Below, piece by piece: positions 24,608 through 35,393 of a stretch of 45,020 nt of DNA. The position numbers were made by a program, and so were the translations under genes. The stretch is taken from NCBI GenBank assembly GCA_026388695.1, contig JAPLJH010000009.1, forward strand, positions 1 to 45,020, read 5' to 3'. How positions within the stretch are numbered: the stretch's first letter is position 1; every line of letters begins with the position of its first letter. The notes beneath the pieces are model-generated. The model was given only the letters and a program-made list of their open reading frames with translations. It was not told the origin of the DNA and ran no database searches. This stretch comes from Deltaproteobacteria bacterium. GTDB lineage: Bacteria; Desulfobacterota; Desulfobulbia; Desulfobulbales; Desulfurivibrionaceae.

Positions 24608-25287
24608 GTCCACTCACCTCGCACAGGTTCAAAACCACTGAAAATGCCATGCCCAACGGTCCCATTGGCAACACGGCCCCCCCTGCGCCAAACACCATTT
24701 CTTTCACACATGCATCAATAATTAAGAACGAAGAAACAACAGGATTCTTCGATGAAGGATTTATCTATATCCAATTAAGAATCTTTTTGCAAGTCGCAGC
24801 AAGCTGCTGTTTTTAAGTGCTGTCTGTGCCAGACTACCACAAAAAAACACAGGCTGCAGGTATATACACCTAGTTCCATACTGAAAAATTCAATACCAAC
24901 GAGCCCTACAAATTAGCACCAACCACATGCAACTAACTGAAAAAACAACAAAATACGATGCCTACGCGCACAAACACAACCTAACAATAAATACTGTTCT
25001 GCCATCTCTCCCCGGAAGCCATAGCCCCACACATTCAACCGCCGGCTAATTGCAATTTCCCTCACAATCTCATTTTTCCCAATATCCAGGATACTGACAT
25101 ATGTCAGCGGTTGACTTCTTCTCATCCCCACCATGATCTGGTATATAAGGACCTCTTGGGGATCAGCGACCGAATGCACATAAAGACATCCCAGCCCGAT
25201 AATCCTGGAATTATGGCGAACCAATACTTACAGCCCCGCGTACTTACCGCCACCGACCCTTTCCTTCAAACAAACACAGGCAGGCCC
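24608..25287. other. 680-base AT-rich intergenic region
   Basis: The largest non-coding stretch of the window, between the AP2 gene and mazG. It is richer in A and T than the flanks, and A-rich in its middle. I see a weak hairpin GCAG-CAAG-CTGC followed by TTTTT at about 24796-24814 and no RNA gene. A 103-codon minus-strand frame (24913-25224) has no recognisable domain. A foreign or decayed segment is possible but not demonstrable. Confidence 0.4.
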
Positions 25288-26097
25288 ATGACACCCACTG
25301 CGGAAAAATTCCTTGACCTCCTTGAGATTATTAGCCGTCTTCGAGCCCCAGACGGCTGCCCCTGGGATAAAAAACAGACCCCTCAGACCTTTAAGCAGTA
25401 TCTTGTCGAGGAAACCCACGAACTGCTGGAAGCAATCAACGACGACAACCCCAGCCACATCTGCGAGGAACTGGGAGATCTCCTTTTTCAGGTTATTTTC
25501 CTCAACAACCTCTACCAGGAAAAAAATCTCTTCGCCCTTTGTGATGTCATTGACTCCATTTCCGCCAAAATGATCCGCCGTCACCCCCATGTGTTCGGCA
25601 GTGAAACCGTAGACTCGGAACAGGCGCTTCGCCAGCAGTGGCAGACGATAAAAAACCAAGAAAACGAGCAGAAGGAACAGCCCCGGCATTTCCTGGACTC
25701 CATCCCCAAAAGCCTGCCAGCCCTGCGCAGGGCGCAACGGGTCGCAGACCGGGTGGCCAGGGAGGGCTTTGACTGGCCGAATCTTTCCGGGGCATTAGGC
25801 AAAGTGAGCGAAGAATTTCAGGAACTACAGGATACCTTTGCCCATGGGACGCGTGAACAGATCAAAGAGGAGTTCGGCGACCTCCTCTTTGCCCTCGCGG
25901 TTGTGGCGAGGAAGGCGGATATCGACGGCGAAGACGCCCTGCATGAGGCAACGCACAAATTCACGGTCCGCTTTCGTATACTTGAAAAAAATATAACCAA
26001 CCAGGGAAAGCAGATGGGTGAGTTTGACACCGGTACGCTCCTGGCACTCTGGCAACAGGCCAAAAGCGAGCCGGAATCATCTCCAGAAAACAATTGA
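25288..26097 (+). CDS. mazG: Nucleoside triphosphate pyrophosphohydrolase MazG
   Basis: A 269-residue protein with two MazG domains. The N-terminal one has DGCPWDKKQTPQTFKQYLVEE and EELGDLLFQVIF; the C-terminal one has VSEEFQELQD and EEFGDLLFALAVV. The E-x-x-E and E-x-x-D metal-binding pairs are visible in both. It hydrolyses NTPs, including damaged ones, to NMP and pyrophosphate. I place the start at ATG 25288 (MTPTAEKFLDLLEI); the frame extends to 25111 without conservation. The rpsF promoter overlaps its stop codon. Confidence 0.93.
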   Translation: MTPTAEKFLDLLEIISRLRAPDGCPWDKKQTPQTFKQYLVEETHELLEAINDDNPSHICEELGDLLFQVIFLNNLYQEKNLFALCDVIDSISAKMIRRHPHVFGSETVDSEQALRQQWQTIKNQENEQKEQPRHFLDSIPKSLPALRRAQRVADRVAREGFDWPNLSGALGKVSEEFQELQDTFAHGTREQIKEEFGDLLFALAVVARKADIDGEDALHEATHKFTVRFRILEKNITNQGKQMGEFDTGTLLALWQQAKSEPESSPENN

Positions 26098-26122
26098 CAA
26101 ACACAAGGTTAGTTGCTATCAA
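26094..26122 (+). promoter_or_regulatory. Sigma-70 promoter of the rpsF operon
   Basis: A perfect -35 box TTGACA (26094-26099) is separated by 17 bases from TATCAA (26117-26122), four of six matches. It overlaps the mazG stop codon and lies about 95 bases before rpsF, leaving a T-rich leader. It should drive rpsF, rpsR, the yybS-like gene, rplI and perhaps dnaB. Confidence 0.6.
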
Positions 26123-26218
26123 TCGCGATTGTTTTTTTACTGTTTTTTTCCCACATACCTCTTTGCTCTTCGCATGAAACGCAAAAAGCAAGGGCCACAT
26201 GACCACAAGGAGGAATCA

Positions 26219-26587
26219 ATGCGCAGGTACGAGACAATTGTTATTGTCAGGCCGGGGGCCGGAGAAACGGAATTCTCTTCGCTTTCCGACAAGGTAACTG
26301 GAACCATCGAAAGTTTCGGCGGACTCATCGTGAGAACCGACCGGTGGGGCCTGAAGAAATTGGCCTACCCCATCAAGAAAGAAGCCCAGGGCGATTTCCT
26401 CTATATCGAATATGCCGGGCTGCCTGATGGCGTCAAGGAAATGGAACGACTCATCCGCATCGATGATCGGGTTCTAAAATTCATGACGGTAAAGACCCAG
26501 GAGGTCTTCATCCCGGATGCCCCCAAGGCAGAAGAGCCAGCAGAGCCGGAAACCAGCCCTGTAGTTGCAGACGAAGCCTCTGAATAG
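26219..26587 (+). CDS. rpsF: 30S ribosomal protein S6
   Basis: A 122-residue S6 with the typical start [12 protein letters not shown], the core [19 protein letters not shown] and [13 protein letters not shown], and an acidic tail ([18 protein letters not shown]). It binds 16S rRNA in the platform together with S18, which is encoded next. AAGGAGG stands just before ATG 26219; the longer frame upstream is not conserved. Confidence 0.97.
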   Translation: MRRYETIVIVRPGAGETEFSSLSDKVTGTIESFGGLIVRTDRWGLKKLAYPIKKEAQGDFLYIEYAGLPDGVKEMERLIRIDDRVLKFMTVKTQEVFIPDAPKAEEPAEPETSPVVADEASE

Positions 26588-26643
26588 TTTTTGCGCCTGT
26601 CGCGTTAACTATACATATATCGAACCAACAAAGAGGAAAGACC

Positions 26644-26886
26644 ATGGTTATCAAGAAAAAGAAAATCTTCAACCGTCGCAAGGTCTGTCGTTTCTGCACG
26701 GACAAGAGCCTGATGATTGACTATAAGGATGTCAAAACCCTTCGCAATTTTGTGACGGAACGTGGCAAAATTATACCCCGGCGCATCTATGGCAACTGCG
26801 CCCATCACCAGAGGCAGCTCACCGAGGCAATCAAGCGTGCGCGCCAGATTGCGCTGTTGCCTTATGCTGGCCAGGCCCACCAGTAA
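26644..26886 (+). CDS. rpsR: 30S ribosomal protein S18
   Basis: An 80-residue S18 with the conserved [10 protein letters not shown], the RNA-binding [22 protein letters not shown] and the C-terminal ARQIALLPY. The Cys-x-x-Cys and the later Cys-His-His (NCAHHQR) mark the zinc-binding (C+) form. It pairs with S6 on the small subunit. GAGGAAAG precedes ATG 26644. Confidence 0.98.
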   Translation: MVIKKKKIFNRRKVCRFCTDKSLMIDYKDVKTLRNFVTERGKIIPRRIYGNCAHHQRQLTEAIKRARQIALLPYAGQAHQ

Positions 26887-26907
26887 AACAGGAACCAGCC
26901 AGGAATC

Positions 26908-27885
26908 GTGTTTTTACGCATAGGAACCAGCAGGCAAACAGAGACCATCGGGGCTATCGCTGTCACGGCCCTCATTTTCACGGTACCGGCAGCTTTTGTC
27001 GGCCTCGAGTGGCTCCATTGCCTGATGCCTTTGCCGGCCTACTATTTCCTGAGCGTTTACGGGCAAAAACGGGGGGCAGTCATTATTGCCTGGGCCCTTG
27101 GCATTGCAGCCGGCATGACTTTCTGGACCGGAACTCTGCCGGGCCTGTTTTTCTCACTGACCCTCCTACCCATTGGCTTTATCCTTGCCAGGGCAGACAG
27201 GGAAAATGAATCGGCCCAGCGGGCCGGAATACAGAGCGTTGGCTATCTCGTCCTTATCTGGCTCGTCGCGGGTTGGCTGATCGGCATGGCAAGCAACAGC
27301 AATCCGTATTTTGACCTGCGACAAAGCCTGGACAAGGGATTCGAGGCAACCTTTGCGCTGTACCGGGATTCAGGACATTTCCCGGCCGGTGATCTTGAAG
27401 CAATCAAAGGCTTCATCACACAGCTCAGAGAACAGGTGGCACGGCTTTTCCCGGCCTTGCTCCTCGTCTCAATCATCTGCACCGTCTGGCTGAACACCGT
27501 AGTCGGCCAATGGCTACTGAGAAAAAAAGACCACTCCCGGACAGACCGGGAAGATTTAAAAAAATGGCGGCTCCCGGAATTGCTGGTCTGGCTGGTAATA
27601 ATGGCAGGCATCGCACTTCTTGTCCCCGATGAAAAGCTCAACACCCTGGGCTTGAATGTGGGCTTGGTGCTCCTGGTTCTTTATCTCTCGCAAGGCCTGG
27701 CGGTTGTTTCGAGTCTGATGCAGAAATGGTCGCTGCCCCTGACGATCAGAATTATAACTTACAGCCTGCTGTTCTTGCAGGTTTACGGCATCGGCTTTGT
27801 CGCAGTGCTTGGCCTGGCTGATGTCTGGGTTGATTTCAGGAAGCCACGGCTTAAAAAAGATGTGGATGACACCTCGGTGTCTTAA
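26908..27885 (+). CDS. YybS-like membrane protein (DUF2232)
   Basis: A 325-residue integral membrane protein with about eight hydrophobic segments (for example IGAIAVTALIFTVPAAFV, LLVSIICTVWLNTVVG, LLVWLVIMAGIALLV). Sequence pattern and position between rpsR and rplI match the DUF2232/YybS family, which is found at this place in Firmicutes and Desulfobacterota. The function is unknown. The start is GTG 26908, preceded by AGGA. It is probably part of the ribosomal-protein transcript. Confidence 0.8.
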   Translation: MFLRIGTSRQTETIGAIAVTALIFTVPAAFVGLEWLHCLMPLPAYYFLSVYGQKRGAVIIAWALGIAAGMTFWTGTLPGLFFSLTLLPIGFILARADRENESAQRAGIQSVGYLVLIWLVAGWLIGMASNSNPYFDLRQSLDKGFEATFALYRDSGHFPAGDLEAIKGFITQLREQVARLFPALLLVSIICTVWLNTVVGQWLLRKKDHSRTDREDLKKWRLPELLVWLVIMAGIALLVPDEKLNTLGLNVGLVLLVLYLSQGLAVVSSLMQKWSLPLTIRIITYSLLFLQVYGIGFVAVLGLADVWVDFRKPRLKKDVDDTSVS

Positions 27886-27983
27886 ATACAGAAACACACT
27901 ATGAAACTGGAGGCCTTTTCAGGGTCTGCATTTTTCAGAAATAATGAATCCCGGCACAACCAGGATTCAACCGGAGGTACAAC

Positions 27984-28436
27984 ATGGAACTCATTTTAAA
28001 AGAAACCATTGACACTCTTGGCGAGGAAGGCGATGTTGTTAAAGTGAAGGACGGCTACGGTCGCAACTTCCTGATCCCCCGTCGTCTTGCCGTACTTGCC
28101 ACCAAGGCAAACCTGACCACTCTGGAAAGGGAAAAAGCCGCCATTGTGGCAAGAAAGAAAGATCAGCGTGACGAGGCAGAAGCCTTGGCCAAGAAGGTGG
28201 CAGGCGCCACAGTGGTCATTGCCCATCGTTCCGGGGATGACAACAAACTCTTTGGTTCCGTCACCTCCGCTGACATTGCGGAGAAGCTTGCCGCGCTGGG
28301 CATTGAGATCGACAAGAAAAAGATCGTTCTTGACGAACCCATCAAGACCCTGGGCGTCACCATGGTGCCGGTGAAGATCGGCTACCAGATTTCTGCGGAA
28401 ATCACCGTGGAGATCGTCCCCCTGGCCGCGGAATAA
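27984..28436 (+). CDS. rplI: 50S ribosomal protein L9
   Basis: A 150-residue L9 with the signature N-terminal domain MELILKETIDTLGEEGDVVKVKDGYGRNFLIPR, a long connecting helix and the C-terminal domain (KLFGSVTSADIAEKL, PIKTLGV). It binds 23S rRNA near the L1 stalk and helps keep reading frame. CGGAGG precedes ATG 27984. Confidence 0.98.
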   Translation: MELILKETIDTLGEEGDVVKVKDGYGRNFLIPRRLAVLATKANLTTLEREKAAIVARKKDQRDEAEALAKKVAGATVVIAHRSGDDNKLFGSVTSADIAEKLAALGIEIDKKKIVLDEPIKTLGVTMVPVKIGYQISAEITVEIVPLAAE

Positions 28437-28532
28437 TTCTAAAGTCCACAAGCAGAGGACGGACCTGGCCCGGCGTGTACGCCGCAGAATCCGCCCCCCT
28501 GCTTTGACCTTGGAATACGCAGGATAACCGAG

Positions 28533-28554
28533 TGGGGGCAGAAACCTGCCCCCA
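28533..28554. repeat. Inverted repeat TGGGGGCAG/CTGCCCCCA
   Basis: A perfect 9-base stem (28533-28541 and 28546-28554) with loop AAAC, 24 bases before the dnaB start. No T-run follows, so it is not a standard intrinsic terminator. A smaller hairpin GGCG-TGTA-CGCC lies upstream at about 28472. These may shape the rplI-dnaB mRNA or limit readthrough into dnaB. Confidence 0.5.
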
Positions 28555-28577
28555 TCCATTACAGCCGACGATACTCC

Positions 28578-29945
28578 ATGGAATCTGGACCAGGCCCTTC
28601 CACCACCCACCGTCTGCCCCCGCAGAATCTTGAAGCCGAGCAATGCGTTCTCGGCTCCATCATGCTGCAACAGGGAGCCATGCCCAGGGCGGCTGAGATT
28701 CTCACCGAAGAAGATTTTTACCGCGACGCCCACAAACACATCTTTTCCGCCATGATCACCCTGTTTGACCGTGGCGAACCCCTTGATCTCATCACCATCT
28801 CCAACCTGCTGAAAGACAACAACCGATTTGAGGCGATCGGCGGCCCCACCTACCTCGCCACCCTCACCGACATCGTACCGGTCGCCGCAAACATTGCCTA
28901 TTACGCCAAAATAGTGCGGGAAAAAGCCATCCTCCGTAAGCTGATCCAGACCGGCACCGAGATCGCTGGTCGCTGCTACGAGGAACAGGATGATATCGAC
29001 GGCCTCCTTGATGACGTGGAAACCACCGTCTTTGAGATCTCCCGGGCCAAGAGCGGCCAGTCCTACCACTCGCTCAAGACCGTCATTTCCAGCACCTTCA
29101 AGTACATCGAACAGCTCTACGAACGCAAGGAACACATCACAGGCGTTCCCACCGAATATCACGATTTCGACAAGATGACCGCAGGCTTGCAACGCTCCGA
29201 CCTCATCATCCTGGCCGGCCGTCCCAGTATGGGCAAAACAGCCCTGGCCATCAACATGGTCCAGAACGCCGCCCTGCTTCACAAGGTACCGGTGGCGGTG
29301 TTCAGCCTGGAGATGTCCAAGGAACAGTTGGGCATGCGTATGCTCTGTTCCATCAGCCGGGTTGACGCCCAGCGCCTGCGGACCGGCCACCTCAAGGAGC
29401 AGGATTGGCCCAAGCTTACCCGGGCAGTGGGCATGCTCTCAGAAGCCCCCATCTATATCGACGACACCCCGGCCATCACGGTTCTTGAGATGCGGGCCAA
29501 GTGCCGACGCCTAAAAACCGAACACAACATCGGCATGGTGGTGGTGGATTACCTGCAATTGATGCGGGGCAAATCAAACTCCCAGTCCCGCGAACAAGAA
29601 ATCAGTGACATTTCCCGCTCACTCAAGGCCATGGCCAAAGAGCTCAGCATCCCGGTTATGGCTCTTTCCCAGCTGAACCGCAGCCTGGAAAGCCGCCCCA
29701 ACAAAAGGCCACAGCTTTCCGACCTGCGTGAGTCGGGCGCCATCGAGCAGGATGCCGATTTGATCATCTTCATCTATCGAGATGAGGTCTACAACAAAGC
29801 GGAAGACAACCCGAGAAAAGGCATTGCCGAGGTCATCATCGGCAAGCAACGTAATGGCCCGACCGGCACCGTGGAGCTGGCCTTTCTTGACCGCTTCACC
29901 TCCTTTGAGAACCTTGCCCAGCATAATTTTCCATCAACCGAATAA
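28578..29945 (+). CDS. dnaB: Replicative DNA helicase DnaB
   Basis: A 455-residue DnaB. The N-terminal primase-binding domain (NLEAEQCVLGSIMLQ, EDFYRDAHKHIFSAM) is followed by the RecA-like motor with Walker A GRPSMGKTA, Walker B VVVDYLQLM and the arginine-finger region (SDLRESGAIEQDADLIIFIYR). It forms the hexamer that unwinds the fork on the lagging strand. No intein is present. It follows rplI as in many bacteria. Confidence 0.98.
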   Translation: MESGPGPSTTHRLPPQNLEAEQCVLGSIMLQQGAMPRAAEILTEEDFYRDAHKHIFSAMITLFDRGEPLDLITISNLLKDNNRFEAIGGPTYLATLTDIVPVAANIAYYAKIVREKAILRKLIQTGTEIAGRCYEEQDDIDGLLDDVETTVFEISRAKSGQSYHSLKTVISSTFKYIEQLYERKEHITGVPTEYHDFDKMTAGLQRSDLIILAGRPSMGKTALAINMVQNAALLHKVPVAVFSLEMSKEQLGMRMLCSISRVDAQRLRTGHLKEQDWPKLTRAVGMLSEAPIYIDDTPAITVLEMRAKCRRLKTEHNIGMVVVDYLQLMRGKSNSQSREQEISDISRSLKAMAKELSIPVMALSQLNRSLESRPNKRPQLSDLRESGAIEQDADLIIFIYRDEVYNKAEDNPRKGIAEVIIGKQRNGPTGTVELAFLDRFTSFENLAQHNFPSTE

Positions 29946-30034
29946 CTGAACAGGGCTGAGAACGGACTGCTAGCCGCCCAAAAAAATCATGGCGCAACAC
30001 CCGTGCCTCAGCGCTGAACCCCCGGATCGCGAAT

Positions 30035-32509
30035 ATGAAATACGATTTCAAGGCCATTGAAGAAAAATGGCGCAGCCACTGGCTTGACAACTCCACCTAC
30101 ACCGCAACCGAAGATCCCACCCGCCCCAAATACTATCTCCTGGAGATGTTCCCCTACCCCTCTGGCCGCATCCACATGGGGCATGTCCGCAACTACACCA
30201 TCGGCGACGTGGTGGCCCGCTACAAACGGATGAAGGGCTTCAACGTCCTGCACCCCATGGGCTGGGACGCCTTCGGCCTGCCCGCCGAAAATGCGGCGAT
30301 CAAGCACGATACCCATCCGGCCAAATGGACCTACGAAAATATCGACTACATGAAGCAACAGTTGCAACGCATGGGCTTCAGCTACGACTGGGACCGCGAA
30401 CTCGCCACCTGCAACGATAAATACTACCGCTGGGAACAGCTGCTGTTCATCAAGATGTACGAAAAGGGGTTGGTCTACCAGAAGGTAACCACGGTCAACT
30501 GGTGCGAGACCTGCCAGACGGTGCTGGCCAACGAGCAGGTCATTGACGGCGCCTGCTGGCGTTGCGACAATGCCGTGCTCCCCCGGGAGATGAACAGCTG
30601 GTTTTTTAAGATCACCGACTACGCCGAGGAGCTGCTTGCCGGTTGCGACACGCTCACGGGCTGGCCGGAAAAAGTCCTCACCATGCAGCGCAACTGGATC
30701 GGCAAGAGCGTGGGCGCCGAGGTGAATTTCCCCCTTGAAAACTCCGACAAAGCCCTCACCATCTTCACCACCCGACCGGATACCATCTTTGGCGCGACCT
30801 TTATGTCCATCGCCCCGGAACACCCATTGGCCCTCACCTTGAGCGCAGGCACTCCCCAAGAGGCGGCGATCAAGGAGTTCGTTGCCCGGATCAAGATCGA
30901 AAAACAGCGGCAGAAACCGGAAGACGAGCCGGAAAAAGAGGGGGTCTTCACCGGCGGCTACTGCCTCAACCCCTTCACCGGTGAGCGTTTGCCGGTATAT
31001 GTGGCCAATTTCGTGCTCATGGAATACGGAACCGGCGCGGTGATGGCAGTCCCTGCCCATGACCAGCGTGACTTCGAGTTCGCCCGGAAATACGGGATTG
31101 AGATCAAGGCCGTCATCCAGCCCGAAGGCGAGCCGTTAGACCCAGCCGCCATGACCGAGGCCCACGAAGGCCCAGGCACCCTGGTCGCCTCCGGGGAGTT
31201 CACCGGCCTGCCTTCCGACCAGGCCAAGACCGCCATCACTGCGGCGGCCACGGAAAAAGGCTTCGGCTGCCAGCGCACCACCTTCCGCCTGCGCGACTGG
31301 GGCATCTCCCGCCAGCGCTACTGGGGCGCACCAATCCCCATGCTCCACTGCGCCCATTGCGGCGTGGTGCCGGTGCCGGAAAAAGACCTGCCCATCAGCC
31401 TGCCCACCGATGTCCAGTTTGACAAATCCGGCAAATCGCCCCTGCACACTCTGGAAAGCTTCTACCAAACCACCTGCCCTCTCTGCCACGGCCCGGCCCG
31501 GCGCGAAACCGACACCATGGACACCTTTGTCGAGTCCTCCTGGTATTTTGCCCGCTACGTCTCCCCCCGCTGCACCGACGGGGTCCTGGATAAAACCAAG
31601 GCCGATTACTGGCTGCCGGTGGATCAGTACATCGGCGGGGTGGAACATGCCATCCTCCACTTGCTCTATTCCCGTTTTTTCACCAAGGTCCTGCGCGATC
31701 TCGGTTATCTATCCATCGACGAACCCTTCACCAACCTGCTCACCCAGGGCATGGTCATCAAAGACGGCACCAAGATGTCCAAATCCAAGGGCAACGTGGT
31801 GGACCCCAACGATCTGGTGGAAAAATACGGGGCTGACACGGTCCGCCTCTTCAGCCTGTTCGCCGCCCCGCCAGAGCGTGATTTGGAGTGGAGCGATCAG
31901 GGGGTGGAAGGAGCCTACCGTTTTTTAAACCGGGTGCACCGTCTGGTTGATGAAAATATCAGCGTCTTTGCCAAGCCTGCCACTGGCTTGCCGCAGGAGA
32001 TGAATACGGCCAGTGCCGCCCTGCACCGGAAAACCCATCAGACCATCCGCAAATTCGGGGCCGACATCGAGGCGAAGTTCCATTTCAACACCGCCATCAG
32101 CTCGGTGATGGAGCTTACCAACACCCTGTACAGCCTTGCCGCCGATGAGTCCGGAGAAGCCCCTGATCCTGCGGTGATCCGCGAGGCCATCGAGGCGATG
32201 CTTGCCCTGCTCTCCCCCATGGTCCCGCATCTGTGCGCCGAACTTTGGGAGATGACAAAACACCCCACCCCCCTTGCCGAAGTGCTCTGGCCGGAGTACG
32301 ATGACGAAGCGGTCCGGGAGGAGGCGATCACCATCGTAATCCAGGTAAAAGGCAAGGTCCGCAGCCAGCTCCAGGTTGCTCTGGGCACCAGCGATTCCGA
32401 GCTTGAAACAATGGCCCTGGCCGATGAAAAGGTGCAAAAATTTCTGGAAGGCCAACCGGTGCGCAAGGTGATTGTCGTGCCGAATAAACTGATCAACATC
32501 GTAATTTAG
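30035..32509 (+). CDS. leuS: Leucyl-tRNA synthetase
   Basis: An 824-residue class I synthetase. The HIGH-type motif is HMGH (47-50), the KMSKS motif is at 580-584. A CP1 editing domain ([13 protein letters not shown], and [15 protein letters not shown]) should remove misacylated tRNA-Leu. A zinc-type insertion with Cys pairs (CETCQ...CWRC) is seen near 155-180, and another at about 440-490. It charges tRNA-Leu with leucine. The following lipoprotein lptE is its usual neighbour. Confidence 0.98.
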   Translation: MKYDFKAIEEKWRSHWLDNSTYTATEDPTRPKYYLLEMFPYPSGRIHMGHVRNYTIGDVVARYKRMKGFNVLHPMGWDAFGLPAENAAIKHDTHPAKWTYENIDYMKQQLQRMGFSYDWDRELATCNDKYYRWEQLLFIKMYEKGLVYQKVTTVNWCETCQTVLANEQVIDGACWRCDNAVLPREMNSWFFKITDYAEELLAGCDTLTGWPEKVLTMQRNWIGKSVGAEVNFPLENSDKALTIFTTRPDTIFGATFMSIAPEHPLALTLSAGTPQEAAIKEFVARIKIEKQRQKPEDEPEKEGVFTGGYCLNPFTGERLPVYVANFVLMEYGTGAVMAVPAHDQRDFEFARKYGIEIKAVIQPEGEPLDPAAMTEAHEGPGTLVASGEFTGLPSDQAKTAITAAATEKGFGCQRTTFRLRDWGISRQRYWGAPIPMLHCAHCGVVPVPEKDLPISLPTDVQFDKSGKSPLHTLESFYQTTCPLCHGPARRETDTMDTFVESSWYFARYVSPRCTDGVLDKTKADYWLPVDQYIGGVEHAILHLLYSRFFTKVLRDLGYLSIDEPFTNLLTQGMVIKDGTKMSKSKGNVVDPNDLVEKYGADTVRLFSLFAAPPERDLEWSDQGVEGAYRFLNRVHRLVDENISVFAKPATGLPQEMNTASAALHRKTHQTIRKFGADIEAKFHFNTAISSVMELTNTLYSLAADESGEAPDPAVIREAIEAMLALLSPMVPHLCAELWEMTKHPTPLAEVLWPEYDDEAVREEAITIVIQVKGKVRSQLQVALGTSDSELETMALADEKVQKFLEGQPVRKVIVVPNKLINIVI

Positions 32510-32561
32510 AAGCCGTTAATAAAATATTTTGTACAATTCTGGACGTTTTTTTACGGCTTCT
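32508..32561. repeat. Long-loop inverted repeat AGAAGCCGT/ACGGCTTCT
   Basis: A perfect 9-base inverted repeat (32508-32516 and 32553-32561) separated by 36 AT-rich bases, just after leuS. The right arm is preceded by seven T. It does not have the geometry of a good intrinsic terminator on the plus strand. It could be a processing or termination signal between leuS and lptE. Confidence 0.4.
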
Positions 32562-32645
32562 TATGCCGGTTTATCCAGACAAAATACGCAGATTGTTTTT
32601 TTAACAACGGCTTAGCGTGCTGCCAGACACTTACGGGACCAGACC

Positions 32646-33188
32646 ATGAAGATTCTTAACCTGAAAAACCTGAGCCTGCTCCTTGTCCTGCTAATTATCG
32701 CCGGATGCGGCTACCACAACCCCAACATGCTGCCGCCGGACAAACAGGGCAAAGTTCTCAAACTCCATGTTCCCATCTGGCCCAACCCGACCAATGAAAT
32801 CAGACTTGCCTCCGACATCAACAATGCCCTGCAAGACTGGCTCGGCCAGAGCAAACAGTTCACCCTGGTGAACAGCTCCGGGGAAGCCGATTATGTTTTG
32901 AACGGTAAAATAAACGCGGTGAGTTATACCGGCCGGGCCTATGACGCCAAAGACCGAGCCCAAGCACTTATTGCCACCCTGAGCGTTAGCTACAGCGTCA
33001 CCGACACCAGTAACGGCAAGACGGCCTGGCAGTCCAACTTCGCCCTTTCAGAATCCTATTCCCTCCAGACCGATGCCCACAAAAAACAAGCAGTGGAAAC
33101 CCTGGTGGACAATCTGGGCGAGGAAATATACATCCGCCTGTACAATGCCCTCTCCCGGTATGAGAAAAACAAAGGCCGGGAGAAGTGA
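32646..33188 (+). CDS. lptE: LPS-assembly lipoprotein LptE-like
   Basis: A 180-residue lipoprotein with a short signal (LSLLLVLLIIAG) and lipobox IAGC, giving lipidated Cys near residue 21. It continues GYHNPNMLPP, and the body has the alternating strands of LptE (SSGEADYVLNGKINAVSYT, LIATLSVSYSVTD). LptE plugs the LptD barrel that inserts lipopolysaccharide in the outer membrane. Sequence similarity in this family is low, so the call leans on its position after leuS, the GxGY lipoprotein start and the length. Confidence 0.75.
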   Translation: MKILNLKNLSLLLVLLIIAGCGYHNPNMLPPDKQGKVLKLHVPIWPNPTNEIRLASDINNALQDWLGQSKQFTLVNSSGEADYVLNGKINAVSYTGRAYDAKDRAQALIATLSVSYSVTDTSNGKTAWQSNFALSESYSLQTDAHKKQAVETLVDNLGEEIYIRLYNALSRYEKNKGREK

Positions 33189-33311
33189 GAGCCTCGGCTA
33201 TCGACAAATTATGATTCGCAATATCCCGCAAGCAACAGTATATAGAAAAATTTCGTAACCATATTTGCTCCGGCAATCCCATCACCACAGAACCAGACCC
33301 TGGAGGTCCCC

Positions 33312-35306
33312 ATGCCATCACGCAGAGAACTTGCCAATGCCATCCGCGCCCTGAGCATGGATGCCATCCAGAAAGCCAAATCAGGCCATCCCGGCGCACC
33401 CATGGGCATGGCCGACATTGCCGAAGTCCTGTGGAACGACTTTCTCAGCCATAATCCCGTCAATCCCAAATGGGCCAACCGCGACCGCTTTGTTCTCAGC
33501 AACGGCCACGGCTCCATGCTGCTGTACTCACTGCTCCACCTCAGCGGCTACGACCTGCCCATTGAGGAGATCAAAAATTTCCGCCAGCTGCACGCCAAAA
33601 CCCCGGGCCACCCGGAATACGGCTACGCCCCGGGCATCGAGACCACCACCGGCCCCCTGGGCCAGGGGATCGCCAACGCGGTGGGCATGGCCATAGCGGA
33701 AAGGACTCTGGCAGGCCAGTTCAACCGGCCAGGCCACGCGGTTATCGACCATCACACCTATGTGTTTCTGGGCGACGGCTGCATGATGGAGGGCATCTCC
33801 CACGAAGCCTGCTCCCTGGCCGGCACCCTGGGGCTGGGCAAGCTCACCGCTCTCTACGATGATAACGGCATCTCCATCGACGGCGAGGTGCAGGGCTGGT
33901 TCACCGACAACACCCCCATGCGCTTTCGCGCCTATGGCTGGCATGTTATCGAGGCTGTGGACGGCCATGACGGCGAGGCAATCAAAAAAGCCATTGCCGA
34001 GGCAAAGGCCGTAACGGACAAACCCACGCTCATCTGCTGCAAAACCGTGATCGGCTGGGGCTCCCCCAACAAGCAGGGCAAGGAAGACTGCCACGGCGCC
34101 CCCCTGGGTGACGCGGAGATCGCCCTGGTTCGCGAGACCATCGGCTGGCCCCACCCGGCCTTTGAGGTCCCGGCTGAGATCTATGCCGGTTGGAACGCGA
34201 AAGACAAGGGCGCGGCCAGAGAAGCCGAATGGAACACCCGCCTGACCGCCTACAAAGCCGCCCACCCGGAGCTTGCCGCCGAGCTTGAGCGCAGACTTTC
34301 CGGCCAACTCCCGGCAGACTGGCAGACAAAGGCCGGAGCCTACATCGACGGCATCAACGCCAAGGCGGAAAAGGTCGCCACCCGCAAGGCCTCCCAGAAC
34401 TGCCTCAACGGCTACGGCCCAATGCTGCCGGAATTCCTCGGCGGCTCAGCCGACCTGGCGTGCAGCAATCTGACCCTCTGGTCCGGCTGCAAGGGCATCA
34501 ACACGGATGCAGGCGGCAACTACATCTATTACGGGGTCCGCGAATTCGGCATGTGTGCCATTGCCAACGGCATTTCCCTACACGCCGGCTTCATCCCCTA
34601 CACCGCGACATTCTTGATCTTTTCCGAATACGCCCGCAACGCCCTGCGCATGGCAGCGCTCATGAAGCAGCGCTCCATATACGTCTTTACCCACGACTCC
34701 ATAGGACTCGGCGAAGACGGCCCCACCCACCAGCCCATCGAGCAGGCAGCGACGCTCAGGATGATCCCGAACATGGGTGTCTGGCGGCCCTGCGACGCAG
34801 TAGAAACGGCAATGGCCTGGAAGATCGCCATTGAGCGCAGCACCGGCCCCACCTGTCTGCTGCTCTCCCGACAGAACCTGCCCCACCAGCCGCGCACTGC
34901 GGAACAGCTGGCCAACATCGCCAAGGGCGGCTATGTCCTGCTTGATTGCGGCTGCGGCACCCCGGACGCCATCCTCATCGCCACCGGCTCCGAGGTCGAG
35001 CTTGCCGTGGCGGCGGCTGCGGAGCTTAAAGCCAAGGGCAAAAAAATCCGCGTGGTCTCCATGCCCAGCACCGATTGTTTCGAGGCCCAGAGCAAGGAAT
35101 ACCAGCAATCCGTGCTGCCGGATGCGGTCCAGGCCAGGGTCGCCATCGAGGCCGGAGTTACCGGCGGCTGGTACCGCTATGTCGGCACCAAGGGCAAGGT
35201 CATCGGCCTCGACCGCTTTGGCGAATCCGCCCCGGCGGAGCAGTTGTTCCCCTACTTCGGCTTTACCACCGAAAATGTGATCAAAGCCGTCGAAGAAGTT
35301 TTATAA
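33312..35306 (+). CDS. tkt: Transketolase
   Basis: A full-length 664-residue transketolase. Thiamine-diphosphate binding is shown by [18 protein letters not shown] and the later DDNGISIDG. The pyrimidine domain has [18 protein letters not shown], with the substrate-binding His. N-terminal [12 protein letters not shown] and [14 protein letters not shown] are typical. It moves two-carbon units between sugar phosphates in the non-oxidative pentose phosphate pathway. GGAGG lies just before ATG 33312. A strong terminator follows. Confidence 0.98.
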   Translation: MPSRRELANAIRALSMDAIQKAKSGHPGAPMGMADIAEVLWNDFLSHNPVNPKWANRDRFVLSNGHGSMLLYSLLHLSGYDLPIEEIKNFRQLHAKTPGHPEYGYAPGIETTTGPLGQGIANAVGMAIAERTLAGQFNRPGHAVIDHHTYVFLGDGCMMEGISHEACSLAGTLGLGKLTALYDDNGISIDGEVQGWFTDNTPMRFRAYGWHVIEAVDGHDGEAIKKAIAEAKAVTDKPTLICCKTVIGWGSPNKQGKEDCHGAPLGDAEIALVRETIGWPHPAFEVPAEIYAGWNAKDKGAAREAEWNTRLTAYKAAHPELAAELERRLSGQLPADWQTKAGAYIDGINAKAEKVATRKASQNCLNGYGPMLPEFLGGSADLACSNLTLWSGCKGINTDAGGNYIYYGVREFGMCAIANGISLHAGFIPYTATFLIFSEYARNALRMAALMKQRSIYVFTHDSIGLGEDGPTHQPIEQAATLRMIPNMGVWRPCDAVETAMAWKIAIERSTGPTCLLLSRQNLPHQPRTAEQLANIAKGGYVLLDCGCGTPDAILIATGSEVELAVAAAAELKAKGKKIRVVSMPSTDCFEAQSKEYQQSVLPDAVQARVAIEAGVTGGWYRYVGTKGKVIGLDRFGESAPAEQLFPYFGFTTENVIKAVEEVL

Positions 35307-35319
35307 GCCGTCTACGCCA

Positions 35320-35382
35320 GGAGCAAGGTTACAGACACCAGGAAAAACCATCCTGCCCTGTAATCTTGCTCCTTTTATTTTG
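35320..35382 (+). terminator. Rho-independent terminator of tkt
   Basis: GGAGCAAGGTTACAG (35320-35334) pairs with CTGTAATCTTGCTCC (35358-35372) through 15 positions with one G-U pair. The 23-base loop can form its own small hairpin (CAGG/CCTG). TTTTATTTT follows at once. This ends the tkt transcript, so the next gene probably has its own promoter. Confidence 0.85.
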
Positions 35383-35393
35383 AGCCTCCCACC

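Noticed and set aside
24913-25224. 103-codon minus-strand ORF in the 680-base gap
   Set aside because: No family resemblance and no ribosome-binding site seen; probably chance in an AT-rich stretch.
27996-29390. 464-codon minus-strand ORF opposite rplI and dnaB
   Set aside because: Shadow frame across two certain genes and their gap; no plausible domain.
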